A DNA stretch of 10,001 nt from Basidiobolus heterosporus B8920 (taxonomy: Eukaryota > Basidiobolomycota > Basidiobolomycetes > Basidiobolales > Basidiobolaceae): NCBI GenBank assembly GCA_000697455.1, contig JNET01028813.1:1-10001 (forward strand). Direction: 5' to 3'. Positions 1 to 9,575 of this stretch are shown piece by piece (position 1 is the stretch's first letter; each line of letters begins with the position of its first letter). The position numbers and the translations under genes are program-made. The notes beneath the pieces are model-generated. The model saw only the letters and a program-made list of their open reading frames with translations. It made no database searches and was not told the DNA's origin.

Positions 1-103
1 TTCCTTTTTCTAGAAGTTTGTATTCATCTACTTGATTCAGACGACTCTGGTATCTTACTCGTTTTTTCTTTCAAGTTTGGCTGCATTTCAATAATATATC
101 AAG
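1..103 (+). other. 5' leader / proximal upstream region of PKC1
   Basis: This is AT- and pyrimidine-rich non-coding sequence before the PKC1 start. The start codon at 104 has a favourable context (A at -3, G at +4: ATCAAGATGGCC). I see no clear TATA box; the ATATAT at about 95-100 lies too close to the ATG to serve as one. The window begins here, so the full promoter is not visible. Confidence 0.5.
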
Positions 104-3047
104 ATGGCCGACTTGGAGATGAAAATCCAGGAAATCCACCGTAAAATATCGGTAGAAGAGAAATTGATGGAAGGTGTTCAGAGTATGTTACGACAACATA
201 CAGGACAAGACATCATATCACAATGTGAGAACCAGATAGCCGAGTCTCAAAGACGCATTGGTTTTCTACACAACGAATTACAAAAACTTCAACTGAGAAA
301 ATCTCAACGTAGTCAATACGAAACCAGTCCACGCAACAGTTTCTCTAAAGAACCTTCAGATTCTGGTTCCCAACTCAGCTCACCAACCAGTACTTCTTTT
401 AACAACCGCCCGAGTAGTGACTCATTCAGCTCTGACTTCATGCCCAAAGTAACCCCTGATAAAGTGGACTCTTTGGCACACAGCTTTTCTGCTTTAGATT
501 TAAGAAGAGCCGATACCGAGATTACCCCACAAAAAGTCGCCATGAAGTTGCATGAGATTGGATTTAAACTTAACGTCGAACAGAAAGTCCGAGAAGGTTC
601 ATCGAAGCTAAACTCCCTCTATTCGGATCCTTCTCAAGGGGATAGAAAGAAGAGAGCTGAAGCTGCTGCACAATTGGCCGAGAGTAACGAAAAGGTGGGC
701 CTTCTAAAAAGAGCGCTACAAAAATACCAAGGTCTCTACATCGATGAGGCAGGCGAAGCGAATGAGATCAACGCTTTCTCTCCAGCCATCCGGCGTCCAC
801 AAACTGGTAGACTGAAGATTCATATTTCTGCTACCCGTAATTTAGCCCATCCCTCGGCACGTCTGTTTCGAAGCAATAGACTCTGGCGATCTTGAGCATC
901 GATGGTACGGCTCGGGCTAGGACCAGACCCAGTAGAAATGGAAGGTGGGGAGAGGAATTTGAATTCCAGGTAGATAAAGCATCCGAAGTAGAGATCGTAT
1001 TTTACGATAAATCCGGAGATACTTTAGTACCCATTGGTATGGTCTGGTCCAAAATCGCCGATATTTCCGAAGAGATTCGGAAAAATCAACTCAATCAAAA
1101 GTTAGCGGGAAACACTGATCCATCCCTTCTTAGCACCAGAATCGATTGTAACCTAGATGTTGAGCCAGTTGGCCAAGTTGGACTCGGGCTCGATTTCGTT
1201 AAGGAAACTGGCAAGAAACGGCAAGCCTCCAGGCTCGGACGTCAAGGTGCCGTACGTAAGAGAAGGGAAGTAGTCGAACAGAACGGTCATCGATTTGTGG
1301 CCCAACAATTCTATCAAATCATGAAGTGCGCGTTGTGCGATGAATTTCTTCTCAACGCTGCTGGGTACCAATGTGAACATTGTAAATATACTTGTCACAA
1401 GAAATGCTATCCAAAGGTGGTGTTGAAGTGCATCACCAAAGCTAGCGGGGACATGAACCCAGAGGAAGAGCGTCTGAACCATCGCATTCCTCATCGTTTC
1501 GAAAAGTTCACCGCGTTCTCACCAAACTGGTGTTGTCACTGCGGTTACATGTTGCCTTTGGGCAAGAGAGGGGCTATGAGATGCACCGAGTGTGATATCA
1601 CCTGCCACGAAAGCTGTCATCATTTGGTGCCCGACTTCTGTGGTATGTCAATGGCCATGGCGAATGAGATCATCTACGAGATCAAGCAAGCTAAGATCAA
1701 GAGCCAAGAGCATCGTCAACAGCGCCCAGTTGCTCCAAAGATCCTAGTGGCCCCACCCGCTAAGACTGAACAGAGTGTAGTACATGCGCCTACAACCCCA
1801 CAACAACTCTATGACTCTAGAATCAAAGACACCCCTGGCACAGTAAACGAGAAGGTATCACCTACATTGTCTAAGCCAGTTACTCAGCCCAAAAAGAAGA
1901 TCGGCCTAGAGGATTTCAACCTTCTTGCCGTGCTAGGAAAGGGAAACTTCGGTAAAGTTATGTTGGCTGAAGAGAAGAGCACCCGGAATTTGTTTGCCAT
2001 CAAAGTATTGAAGAAAGAGTTCATCATTCAAAATGAAGAAGTGGAGAGTACCAAGTCGGAAAAGCGCGTGTTCAAAGCAGCCAATCGAGAGCGCCACCCA
2101 TTCTTGGTTGGGCTACATTCTTGCTTCCAGTCAGATACTCGAATTTACTTTGTCATGGAATACATCAGAGGTGGTGATCTGATGTTGCATATTCAGCGGG
2201 AACAATTCTCCGAAGCCAGAGCGAAGTTCTATGCTTGTGAGGTGTTACTAGGCCTAGAATATTTCCACAAAAATAACATCGTTTATCGGTAAAATTCTGG
2301 GATTCTTTACTTGCAAACCAATTAGAACAGCCGGATATTAACATGATTTTCGTGTATTTCATTTAGGGATCTTAAATTAGATAATATTCTGCTCACCCTT
2401 GAGGGACACATCAAGATTGCTGATTACGGTCTTTGTAAGGAAAACATGTACCATGGAGCCACAACGAACACCTTCTGCGGTACACCGGAATTCATGGCCC
2501 CCGAGATCTTATTAGAGCAACGCTATGGCAGAGCGGTAGATTGGTGGGCATTTGGTGTGTTGATTTATGAGATGTTACTCGGACAATCCCCTTTCCACGG
2601 AGAGGATGAAGATGAGATATTCGACGCAATTCTCGAGGACGAAGTGCTTTACCCAACCAATATGTCCCGTGATTCCGTATCGCTTATTCAGAAACTTTTG
2701 ACTCGAGATCCCGAGAAGCGCTTGGGTTCAGGTAGATCGGACGCGGAAGAGATCAAGAGACACCCATTCTTTAGAGGAGTCAATTGGGACGATATTCTGA
2801 ATAAGAGAATTGAACCTCCATTCAAACCCAAGATTGTAAGTATCTTCAATTTGAAATCATTTCTACATCCAAAACTAATGTTCTCTCCTTGTCACAGACT
2901 TCAAGAACAGATATTTCCAATTTCGATTCAGAGTTCACCAGAGAGAAGCCTGTCCTAACCCCGGTGCAAAACGTACTAGACTCTGTAGATCAAGAAGAGT
3001 TCTATGGTTTCTCTTATATGGCAGATTGGGCCGGTGAATCCTGGTAG
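104..3047 (+). CDS. PKC1: Fungal protein kinase C (Pkc1), three exons, one apparent frame break in the C2 domain
   Basis: Pkc1 is the Rho1-activated Ser/Thr kinase at the head of the cell-wall-integrity MAPK cascade, acting at the plasma membrane and sites of growth. Exons are 104-2288, 2367-2835 and 2898-3047; about 934 residues if the frame break is bridged, shorter than the roughly 1150 of S. cerevisiae because the linkers are short. Domains: HR1a (1-69) and HR1b (141-214), the Rho-binding coiled coils; C2 (from 235); pseudosubstrate RQGAVRKRR (380-388, Ala at the phospho-site); C1A (396-444) and C1B (464-513) with their Cys/His zinc ligands; kinase (from 605) with GKGNFGKV, Lys634, YRDLKLDN, DYG (748-750), activation-loop Thr764 and APE; turn motif Thr906-Pro; hydrophobic motif FYGFSY (920-925). 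The frame changes near 877: RSN in one frame continues as [14 protein letters not shown] in another, as if one base were missing. Everything downstream is intact. Identity is near certain; whether this copy is functional is open. Confidence 0.93.
2289..2366 (+). other. PKC1 intron 1 (78 bp)
   Basis: The donor is GTAAAA and the acceptor ATTTAG, with a TTAAC branch-like site at about 2338-2342. It splits the Arg codon of YRDLKLDN (CG|G); splicing restores the conserved catalytic loop and removes the in-frame TAA at 2290. Confidence 0.93.
2836..2897 (+). other. PKC1 intron 2 (62 bp)
   Basis: The donor is consensus GTAAGT and the acceptor GTCACAG, with a CTAAT branch-like site at 2875-2879. It is a phase-0 intron after PPFKPKI. 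Joining to ACT at 2898 gives the AGC-kinase tail with the turn (LTPV) and hydrophobic (FYGFSY) motifs and ends at TAG 3045-3047. Confidence 0.93.
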
Positions 3048-3405
3048 AAGGATTGACACCCAGCGGTGGCCATGATATTAGCTCCCGATCCCCACCCGTA
3101 TTTGTACTTCCCAGCACTTCCTTTCACTTCCCTTCCCCTTTCGTATCTATTCAGACTTTTCCTCAGCGAGAATTTCTTATTGTTAATATATCGATTGTTT
3201 ATTTTCTGGTCATCTCATTCATTAATTTTACCGATGAAAGCAATCATTTAATACGCCATCACCCAACCACACCAACTTCGTGTAGTTCTTTTTTTCCAAA
3301 TATGGATTTATTTCATATGCTTAGGGGATATGTTCATGTTCAGTTCAACCAGAAATCATCTATTAAGTATTAAGAGTGGATTTAATTCATAGTATAGTGT
3401 TACAA
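3048..3405. other. Convergent intergenic region (3' UTRs of PKC1 and the ABC transporter)
   Basis: These 358 bases separate two converging genes. The left part (about 3085-3145) is pyrimidine-rich on the plus strand and the right part is AT-rich. I see no AATAAA on either strand and no RNA gene. Open frames here, including one of 106 codons, look like chance: no recognisable domain and a composition that follows the pyrimidine tract. Confidence 0.6.
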
Positions 3406-6400
3406 TTAATTGGCGCTTAGATCTTGTTGCATGACTAGTTCGTAATATTGGCCTTTAAGTGACATTAATTCGTCGTGTGTGCCGCGTTCATTGACCACAC
3501 CATTCTTGAATACATAAATCACATCGGCCTTTTGAATGGTTGACAGACGATGGGCAACGGCGATGGTAGTTCTACCCTTCGATGCGGTGTCAAGTGCGGT
3601 TTGGACCACTTTTTCGGATTCAGCATCCAGAGCGGAGGTGGCTTCATCCAGTAGTAGAATCTTGGGGTTTCTGATAAGCGCACGTGCGATGGCGATACGT
3701 TGTTTTTGTCCACCAGAAAGTTGTGAACCTTTGCTGCCTAATGAGGTGTCATATCCTTTGGGAAGGCTCATGATGAAATTATGAATGTTCGCGTCACGTG
3801 CCGCCTGTTCGATTTCTTGTTGAGATGGGACTCGATCAACCAAACCGAAACAAATATTCTCTCGGATGGTCATATCATAGAGAGTAGGTTCCTGGCCGAC
3901 CAGCGCAACGTGTTCACGAAGGGCATTGATATTGATTTGACGAACGTCTTTACCGTCGATCATCACATGTCCGGAAAGCACATCATAGAAGCGCTCAGTC
4001 AATCCAATCACCGTACTCTTACCACAACCTGATGGACCCACTAAAGCAGCATATTGACCTGGAAGGATGTCAAGGTTCAGACCCCGGAGAACGGCCACAC
4101 CAGGACGAGTGGGATAACGGAAATGAACGTTTTCGTAAGTGACACGACCCTGAATGGAATTGACTTTATCTCCTTCCTCGCTGGCAACATCAATCAAGGG
4201 TTTACGATCTAACAGATTGATGATGTGACTGGCAGCAGATTGAGCCTTACTAATATCGGGAACGAAAGAGAAGACGTTTCCAGCGCTTTGAGCACCGAAT
4301 ACGATAGACATGAAGATAACGAAGAACTTTTGGACATCATATTCCCCATTGGCGATTAAGGTTCCACCATACCAGAATCCAAGTGCATTCACAAGGAATA
4401 CGATGGCTTGTGAACAAGCGAAGATAAATGATGATCCGAACGCATTCCTGATTCCTGCCTTTACTGGCCCCTCCAACTCAGCGTGATATTGGTCGCTTAC
4501 GTCTTGTTCACGAGTAAGTGAAGCAACCGTACGTACAGCCGAGGCTGCCTCGCAAGCGAGCTGAGCCGAATGCTCATAAGCGATCTTCTGTTGTGCCTGG
4601 TAGCCATTCATCATTTTCATTCGGATCACACCAGCACCCATCAGTACGGGCACGCATGCAATCACCACGAGAGTAAGCTTCCAACCGTAACAAAAACCGA
4701 CGATAAATCCGCCCAGAACAGTGACGAGAACCTGAAGGATCGTACCAAGGGTTACTCCACTTACACCCTGGACATGTGTAGCGTCCGTGGAAAGTGCTGA
4801 AACCAATGCACCAGTATTGTTACTATCCCGATCGAACCAGCCAATTTCCTGACGAAGCATGGCACTGAAAGTCCTAGAACGAATTCTCTCGGTCAACCTT
4901 TCGCCCGCGATTCCAAAGAAGGTACCTTGAGCGGTTTGAGCGATAAAGGCACAAATAGCAACTACCAGAAACATGGATGCCCAAAAATTGATGTCACTTG
5001 TGTTACTCATCGAGGTGATAATTTTGGAGAACAAGATGGCGAAGATAGGAGTAATAAGACCAGAGACAACCGACCCAGCCAGCCCACACAACATGTGGGG
5101 AACTTCAGGCTTGCTCAACAAGAAGACTCGATAGACAACATACCAGAAGGAGTGAGTCTTTTCATCTCCATTCTCCAGACTTAATTGATCCCCAACTGAG
5201 TGCATTGATTGAACAGTAGTCTTGCGTCTCAACTCTGAGTCAATAGATTTCATAGCATTAATATCAGTATCTTCAGGAGGTAGGACGTCTTGTTGAACCT
5301 CTTCTTTTTTGGTGATTTTCTGAAGCTCTACCAATCTGTAATAAGCACCCTGAGATTCGATCAAAGACTTGTGCGTCCCCTGTTCTATGATTCTTCCTTG
5401 CTCCATGACTATAATCTGATCCGCATTACGGATGGTAGAGAGACGATGAGCGATAACAATCGTGGTTCTACCGGAACTAGCACGGTCTAACGCCTGCTGA
5501 ACAATTCCTTCTGATTGAGTATCCAGGGCAGAGGTGGCTTCATCCAACAGTAAGATGGAGGGATCCTTTACAATGGCTCTGGCAATGGCAATTCTCTGTT
5601 TTTGTCCACCTGAAAGAAGGAAACCTCGTTCACCTACGTGTGTATCGTATCTGTCAGGTAATAACATGATGAAATCATGAGCATTCGCCATTTTGCATGC
5701 TTCTATGATGAGTTCCATCTTTTTCTCTTGCGAAACATTCTCATGGGGAGTTCCGATTAAACCGTGGGCAACATTCTCAGCGATGGTACATTTGAATAGA
5801 GTGGGTTCCTGTGAGACAAGTCCAATTTGTCTTCTAAGCCAATGGACGTTTAACATGTTAATTGGTGTACCATCCAAACAAATCTCTCCTTGAATAGGAT
5901 CGTAGAATCTCTCCAACAACTGAATGATGGTGGATTTACCAGATCCACTGGCACCAACCAAAGCAACGGTCTGTCCGGGTTGAACGGTCAAGTGGATCCC
6001 CTTCAAAATAGGGACATCAGGACGAGATGGATAGTGGAAGACCAAATCCCTGGCTTCAATCAAACCTCGGGTAGGTTGGGTAGGCTTGAGACCATCCTCG
6101 GAAGCTGAATCAATGGGAGGAACTCTGTAGATGGCTTCGTAGAGTTTACCTGCTGCACCTTGGGCGAATGCGAACGCTTGAAGATTCGGGGCGATATTAC
6201 CAAGAGAGAAAGCACCAATCATGACTGCGAAGAATACGTTGATGATTTGACCCACCTCAATCTCATTGTTGCCCAAAAGCTTTCCACCAAACCAGAAAGC
6301 TAGAGAATAAGCCGAGTAAATGACCAGAAAGATCACTCCAATTCCTAACCCAGTCAGAACCGATTTCTTCATTCCTTGTTTCTTGGCATTCGCGATATTC

Positions 6401-7246
6401 ACATCATACATGGATGCCAATTTCTTTTGTTGTCCAAATGCGACTGCAGTTCGAACTGAAGAGAACACCTCCTCCGCCAAGGTTCCTGAGATGGAATAAT
6501 AATCCAAGGCTTTCTTGACATATTTTGAATTGAAGAAATTCAAGATGCCAACTGAAATGGCGATCAATGGAATAATACAACATAACACCAAGGTGAGTTT
6601 CCAATTCCTAGTGAAAGCGATGATAAATGCAGAGATAAAGGTAGCGACATAATTGACACTCTGTGGAAATTTCTCGGAGATTCCATCTTGAACTAAATGG
6701 GTATCACTAGTGATTCTGGTGGTCACTTCACCTGCTCCTAACTTATCAAACCATGCGATATCTTGTCGAAGTACAGCGGCCAGATATGATTCCCGGATCT
6801 TCCGAGTTTGTCGTTCACCTGCATATACCCATGTGCACATGTAGCCGTAGGTGGTGATGAGCACTCCAATCGCTAAGTACACAAAGTACAATGCGAATTT
6901 GCCAATATCCTTCTTGAAGTCGTTGGGGTCAAAACCCGGCGTTCCTTGTTTAGCAAAGGTGGTTACTAATTCACCGAAAATCACTCTAAATCAACGAAGT
7001 TCGTTAGTTGAATTGAATGCAGAAGAAACCCATGATAGCATCTACGTACGTCATTACAGGCATACCGGCACCTGCTATCATGGCGCAAAGTATTCCTATG
7101 GCCATGAGAGTCCAGTCAAAGGATGTGGCAAAATTGAATAATTCTTTCATGGAGACTTGATGCTCCTTTGGATCGGGCTTGGGGTTAATTGCTACCTTTT
7201 CATTTAAGGTAGAGTCAGCCGAATGTCTCCGTGTACTAGGAGCCAT
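3406..7246 (-). CDS. Full-length ABCB/MDR (P-glycoprotein-type) ABC transporter
   Basis: This is an ATP-driven exporter of the ABCB family (multidrug/P-glycoprotein type; the Ste6-like peptide exporters share this fold), expected in the plasma or vacuolar membrane. Exons on the minus strand are 7246-7050 and 6985-3406, giving 1258 residues, the usual length of a full transporter. Order: soluble N-terminus (1-43), TMD1 (about 45-335), NBD1, a charged linker (about 622-676), TMD2 (about 695-975), NBD2. NBD1 has Walker A GASGSGKST (410-418), Q-loop SQEP (457-460), LSGGQ (523-527), Walker B ILLLDE (543-548) and H-loop His579. NBD2 has GPSGCGKST (1049-1057), LSGGQ (1155-1159), ILLLDE (1175-1180) and His1211. 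Both ATP sites keep all catalytic motifs, so both look active. The start ATG at 7246 is the first one after the TATA box and is followed by MAPSTRRHSAD. Substrate cannot be read from the sequence. Confidence 0.95.
6986..7049 (-). other. Intron of the ABC transporter gene (64 bp)
   Basis: Read on the minus strand, the donor is GTACGT (from 7049) and the acceptor TTTAG (to 6986), with a CTAAC branch-like site about 18 nt before the acceptor. It splits a Thr codon (AC|A), giving GMPVMT-VIFGELV, the expected sequence at the end of the first transmembrane helix of ABCB proteins. Without splicing, the first exon runs into a stop soon after. Confidence 0.92.
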
Positions 7247-7613
7247 GATTAAGATGTGTAAATAAAAATATGAATGAGTGACTGAGCTTTGGAAGAGAGA
7301 CTTATATACTCTCATACCAATTACCCACACCAGTCATCCATTCCAATGATCCGGAGAAACTCTCATTGAAAATCCATGGTAGTAGATTTTCCGAATGAGT
7401 GTAGTTGCCATTTATTTCCCCGCCTGGTCTAGAATCCTCATAGAGTACGCATAATACAATTACTACGCAAAAACGGATCCCGTGGCCCTAAATTAACCTT
7501 AAAATCATGACCAATCAACTTGCTTCTTAATCCAATAGATTAAGTTTCTCCGAATCTGATATTTCGGAAAGTGAGTGCGAGATTTTCCTAGATGAGTGTC
7601 CGGAAGCAGTACC
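7247..7613. promoter_or_regulatory. Promoter-proximal region of the ABC transporter with CCG/CGG-centred motifs
   Basis: Besides the TATA box, this stretch carries recurring motifs. AGTTTCTCCGGATC (minus strand, 7361-7348) and AGTTTCTCCGAATC (plus strand, 7543-7556) form an inverted pair with one mismatch. GATTTTCCGAATGAGTGT (7385-7402) and GATTTTCCTAGATGAGTGT (7581-7599) form a direct pair. TTTCGGAA (7562-7569) and TCCGGAA (7600-7606) add further CCG/CGG cores. Such triplets are typical half-sites of fungal Zn2Cys6 regulators, which often control efflux pumps. Binding is inferred only. Confidence 0.4.
7302..7308 (-). promoter_or_regulatory. TATA box of the ABC transporter gene
   Basis: TATATAA on the minus strand lies about 56-62 nt upstream of the ATG at 7246. 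The two intact CsbD-like genes have TATA elements at similar spacing, which supports the call. Confidence 0.6.
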
Positions 7614-7745
7614 AACCTATCTTGATTAGTTAACCTTATTTCGGGATCTGACTTCATAACCTATCTTGATTAGTTAACCTTATTTCGGGATCTGACTTCA
7701 CAACCTATCTTGATTAGTTAACCTTATTTCGGGATCTGACTTCAC
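7614..7745. repeat. Tandem repeat, three 44-bp units, upstream of the ABC transporter
   Basis: Three directly abutting copies lie at 7614-7657, 7658-7701 and 7702-7745. They are identical except for the last base (T in the first, C in the others). Each unit holds TTAGTTAACCTTA and TTTCGGGATCTGACTTCA. The core TTAACCTTA also occurs once outside the array at 7493-7501. The array begins about 368 bp upstream of the transporter ATG, and the next gene-like sequence on the other side is more than 700 bp away. The near-identity means recent expansion or homogenisation. Confidence 0.95.
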
Positions 7746-8371
7746 TGTTTTCTCCAAACTATTTACCAACATTACCCATAATATTCAATTAGAGTTATAT
7801 TAATCTGAAGTGGATAAAGTTAGATCAATGAGGTTAAAATCCTTTTTAAACTCGAACCAACGTAGCTTTCCACTGTTCATATGCTATCAGTGTTCTTAAG
7901 AAGGAATGAAGGTTACATTGATCTCTTACACAGCATTCTTAATGCTTGAACCAGAATAGAAATACTAAACACGGTTGAACAAAAGTCACTAAACTATACG
8001 TGCTCTGTCATAGTTCCTATTTATCTTCAATTTACATGGATTTCCTCACATGACCTACCCAATATATGGGAGTCTTTTTGTACTTCATTCTAAGTCATAT
8101 TAAACTATCACGACAGCCACACAATCATCAGGAAAAATCAGCATTTTATCTGGATTCAAATAAACCGAATTTAGTTATCTCCTTCTCTATTCTAACCAGA
8201 ATTCATACAAAACTCACTCATTCCCAGCCTAACCATCTCAATTTTCCTTCACCACTCTGAGCCCATGTGATATGATGCCATCTTAGTCAGAGCAAGTAGA
8301 ATAGTTACTTATCGTAAAATAATCTAGTCAGGACTGATTTAACTGATGAAAAGAAGTCAATGATTTTCGAT
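7746..8371. other. Intergenic stretch without recognisable genes
   Basis: About 626 AT-rich bases lie between the tandem repeat and the CRE-like site of the decayed csbD copy. I looked on both strands for coding sequence, tRNA boxes and repeats and found nothing convincing. A 64-codon open frame at 8066-8260 shows no domain and is probably chance. Confidence 0.5.
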
Positions 8372-8383
8372 CGACGTCACTAT
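8369..8383. promoter_or_regulatory. CRE-like site upstream of the decayed csbD copy
   Basis: GATCGACGTCACTAT matches GATTGACGTCACTAT at 9483-9497, in the promoter of the intact csbD-like pair, at 14 of 15 bases. It contains the bZIP (ATF/CREB) core ACGTCA. It lies about 115 bp before the decayed gene, so the ancestral duplication probably carried promoter sequence with it. Confidence 0.5.
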
Positions 8384-8495
8384 AATCATAGATGAAAGTA
8401 ATCCAGATACGATAAGTAGGAATGGTTCCGAACCGGACAATGCCAATTACTCAACTTCACTTCTTAACCACTAATTCATCTCGAACCTAATTGTC

Positions 8496-8769
8496 GTGGA
8501 AAAGTTTCATGCTAACACGCAGTCAGGCTCCGGTGATGTTCAGGAAAGTCGAGATAGTGCTATTGGAAATGTGTAAATGCAACCTGAAGGAAAACCAAAA
8601 GGGGCCGAGAGCAATGTAGAATATAAAAAAGATCAGACTGAAGGCTATATTGAAGGCGTTGGTGAGAAGCTGAAGGGAAATGTAAAAAACTCAATACGTA
8701 GTGCCATTGGAAGCAGAGGGTAAAGTTGGTCGTACCAAAGAAGCTTATATGGAAGCTAATTCTAACTAA
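8496..8769 (+). pseudogene. Decayed third copy of the CsbD-like gene
   Basis: This stretch aligns from end to end with the intact genes at 9079-9369 and 9677-9967. Readable matches include VEKFHANTQSGSG (for MDKFNANVKSGSG), EGY-EG-GEKLKGNVKN and the end EANSN before TAA 8767-8769. It cannot make the full protein. The ATG is GTG at 8496, there is an in-frame TAA at 8574-8576 (Glu in the intact genes), and about 14 bases are missing in the second GSAIGNEQM block near 8710, which shifts the frame; one more codon is missing near the end. Substitutions are spread along its length and many change amino acids, so the loss is old compared with the divergence of the intact pair. A small internal product is not excluded. 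Confidence 0.88.
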
Positions 8770-9078
8770 TCTATCAAAATCTTGATGTTAAGAAAATGTG
8801 TATCTAATAACCTAACCCTTCTCAAATACACTGTTGTGCCTTATCGAATCTATCTATACACACGCCATACATCGTGCTTGCAAATGATGGGATGTAAGTC
8901 ATTGAATCAAATCCCCGTGAGGTAATCTCTCCCCACTGAAAAGGAAATTCATCTTGAATAGCCTAATAATGCTCTGGGCATATCAATGATTTCAAAATCA
9001 GTAAATCGACTCAAATTGTTTATTTTGGTGAATTAGCCAATTACTATGTACAATTTCAATTGGTAATGGTAAACAAAT
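8770..9078. other. Intergenic region between the decayed and the minus-strand csbD-like genes
   Basis: These 309 AT-rich bases contain the 3' end of the minus-strand csbD-like gene, including an AATAAA on the minus strand at 9024-9019. I see no other gene or structured RNA. Confidence 0.5.
9019..9024 (-). promoter_or_regulatory. Poly(A) signal of the minus-strand CsbD-like gene
   Basis: AATAAA on the minus strand lies about 55 nt after the stop codon (9081-9079). Confidence 0.5.
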
Positions 9079-9369
9079 TTAATTGGAGTTGGCATCCATA
9101 CGAGCCTCTCCCTTCACTCGACCAGCCTTGCCTTCAGCTTCCATTTGTTCATTGCCGATTGCACTTCCGACTGTATTCTTTACATTGCCTTTTAGCTTCT
9201 CACTAGCACCCTGAGTGTAGCCTTCAGCTTGTGCCTTCTTGTATTCGGCGTTACCCTCAGCTCTTCTGGCCTTGCCTTCAGCTTGCATTTGCTCATTTCC
9301 AATGGCACTTCCAATGTTCTCTTTGACGGCACCGGAACCTGACTTGATGTTAGCGTTGAATTTATCCAT
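9079..9369 (-). CDS. CsbD-like small hydrophilic stress protein, copy A
   Basis: This 96-residue protein belongs to the CsbD-like family, named for the sigma-B-controlled CsbD of Bacillus subtilis; its molecular role is unsettled, and it is usually linked to general stress. The sequence is two 48-residue halves: GSAIGNEQM at 20-28 recurs at 68-76, each followed by xAEGKA. It is rich in Gly, Ala, Lys, Glu and Asn (15 Gly) and has no Cys, Trp, Pro or His, a hydrophilin/LEA-like composition; I see no signal peptide or membrane segment, so a soluble cytosolic protein is likely. It differs from copy B only at residue 8 (Ile for Val) and 56 (Ser for Gly). It is a single exon read away from copy B, with a TATA box 65-71 nt and a CRE about 117 nt upstream of the start. 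Confidence 0.9.
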   Translation of the reverse strand: MDKFNANIKSGSGAVKENIGSAIGNEQMQAEGKARRAEGNAEYKKAQAEGYTQGASEKLKGNVKNTVGSAIGNEQMEAEGKAGRVKGEARMDANSN

Positions 9370-9433
9370 GATGAGTTAGAGTTGGTTGGACTGCTGTATG
9401 AGTTTGAAGCAGAAATATTGGAACAATACTCAC

Positions 9434-9440
9434 ATTTATA
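9434..9440 (-). promoter_or_regulatory. TATA box of CsbD-like copy A
   Basis: TATAAAT on the minus strand lies 65-71 nt before the ATG at 9369. Confidence 0.6.
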
Positions 9441-9485
9441 CTGAAAATGATAAACGAGTTGTCATCGAAAGAAATCTATATTGAT

Positions 9486-9493
9486 TGACGTCA
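9486..9493. promoter_or_regulatory. Perfect CRE (TGACGTCA)
   Basis: This is a full palindromic ATF/CREB site, central to the divergent promoter and about 46 bp from the copy A TATA box. The surrounding GATTGACGTCACTAT recurs upstream of the decayed copy at 8369-8383. Confidence 0.6.
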
Positions 9494-9575
9494 CTATTAA
9501 TTCATTTCATGATCTAAATCTGGCAGATAATTTATTGCTAAATCCAAGTATGCCATAGCTATTACTACAAGTGAA

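Noticed and set aside
837-879. Tiny intron (GTAATT...ATAG) that would remove the PKC1 frame break
   Set aside because: Its 43-base length gives the wrong phase, and it would delete conserved C2 residues ([13 protein letters not shown]).
1153-1494. 113-codon frame antisense to the C1A region of PKC1
   Set aside because: It is a shadow of a strongly conserved coding region on the other strand.
3053-3373. 106-codon open frame after PKC1
   Set aside because: It lies in the convergent 3' region, follows a pyrimidine-rich tract, has no recognisable domain and no promoter; chance is more likely.
4570-5184. Open frames antisense to the ABC transporter
   Set aside because: They are shadows of the transporter reading frame and carry no motif.
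7614-7745. CRISPR-like array
   Set aside because: The three units abut with no spacers, and the setting is a fungal intergenic region.
7830-7862. tRNA on the minus strand suggested by GGTTCGAG (box B-like)
   Set aside because: No box A at the right distance and no cloverleaf pairing that I can see.
8066-8260. 64-codon open frame in the long intergenic region
   Set aside because: No domain, no good promoter and AT-rich composition typical of random sequence here.
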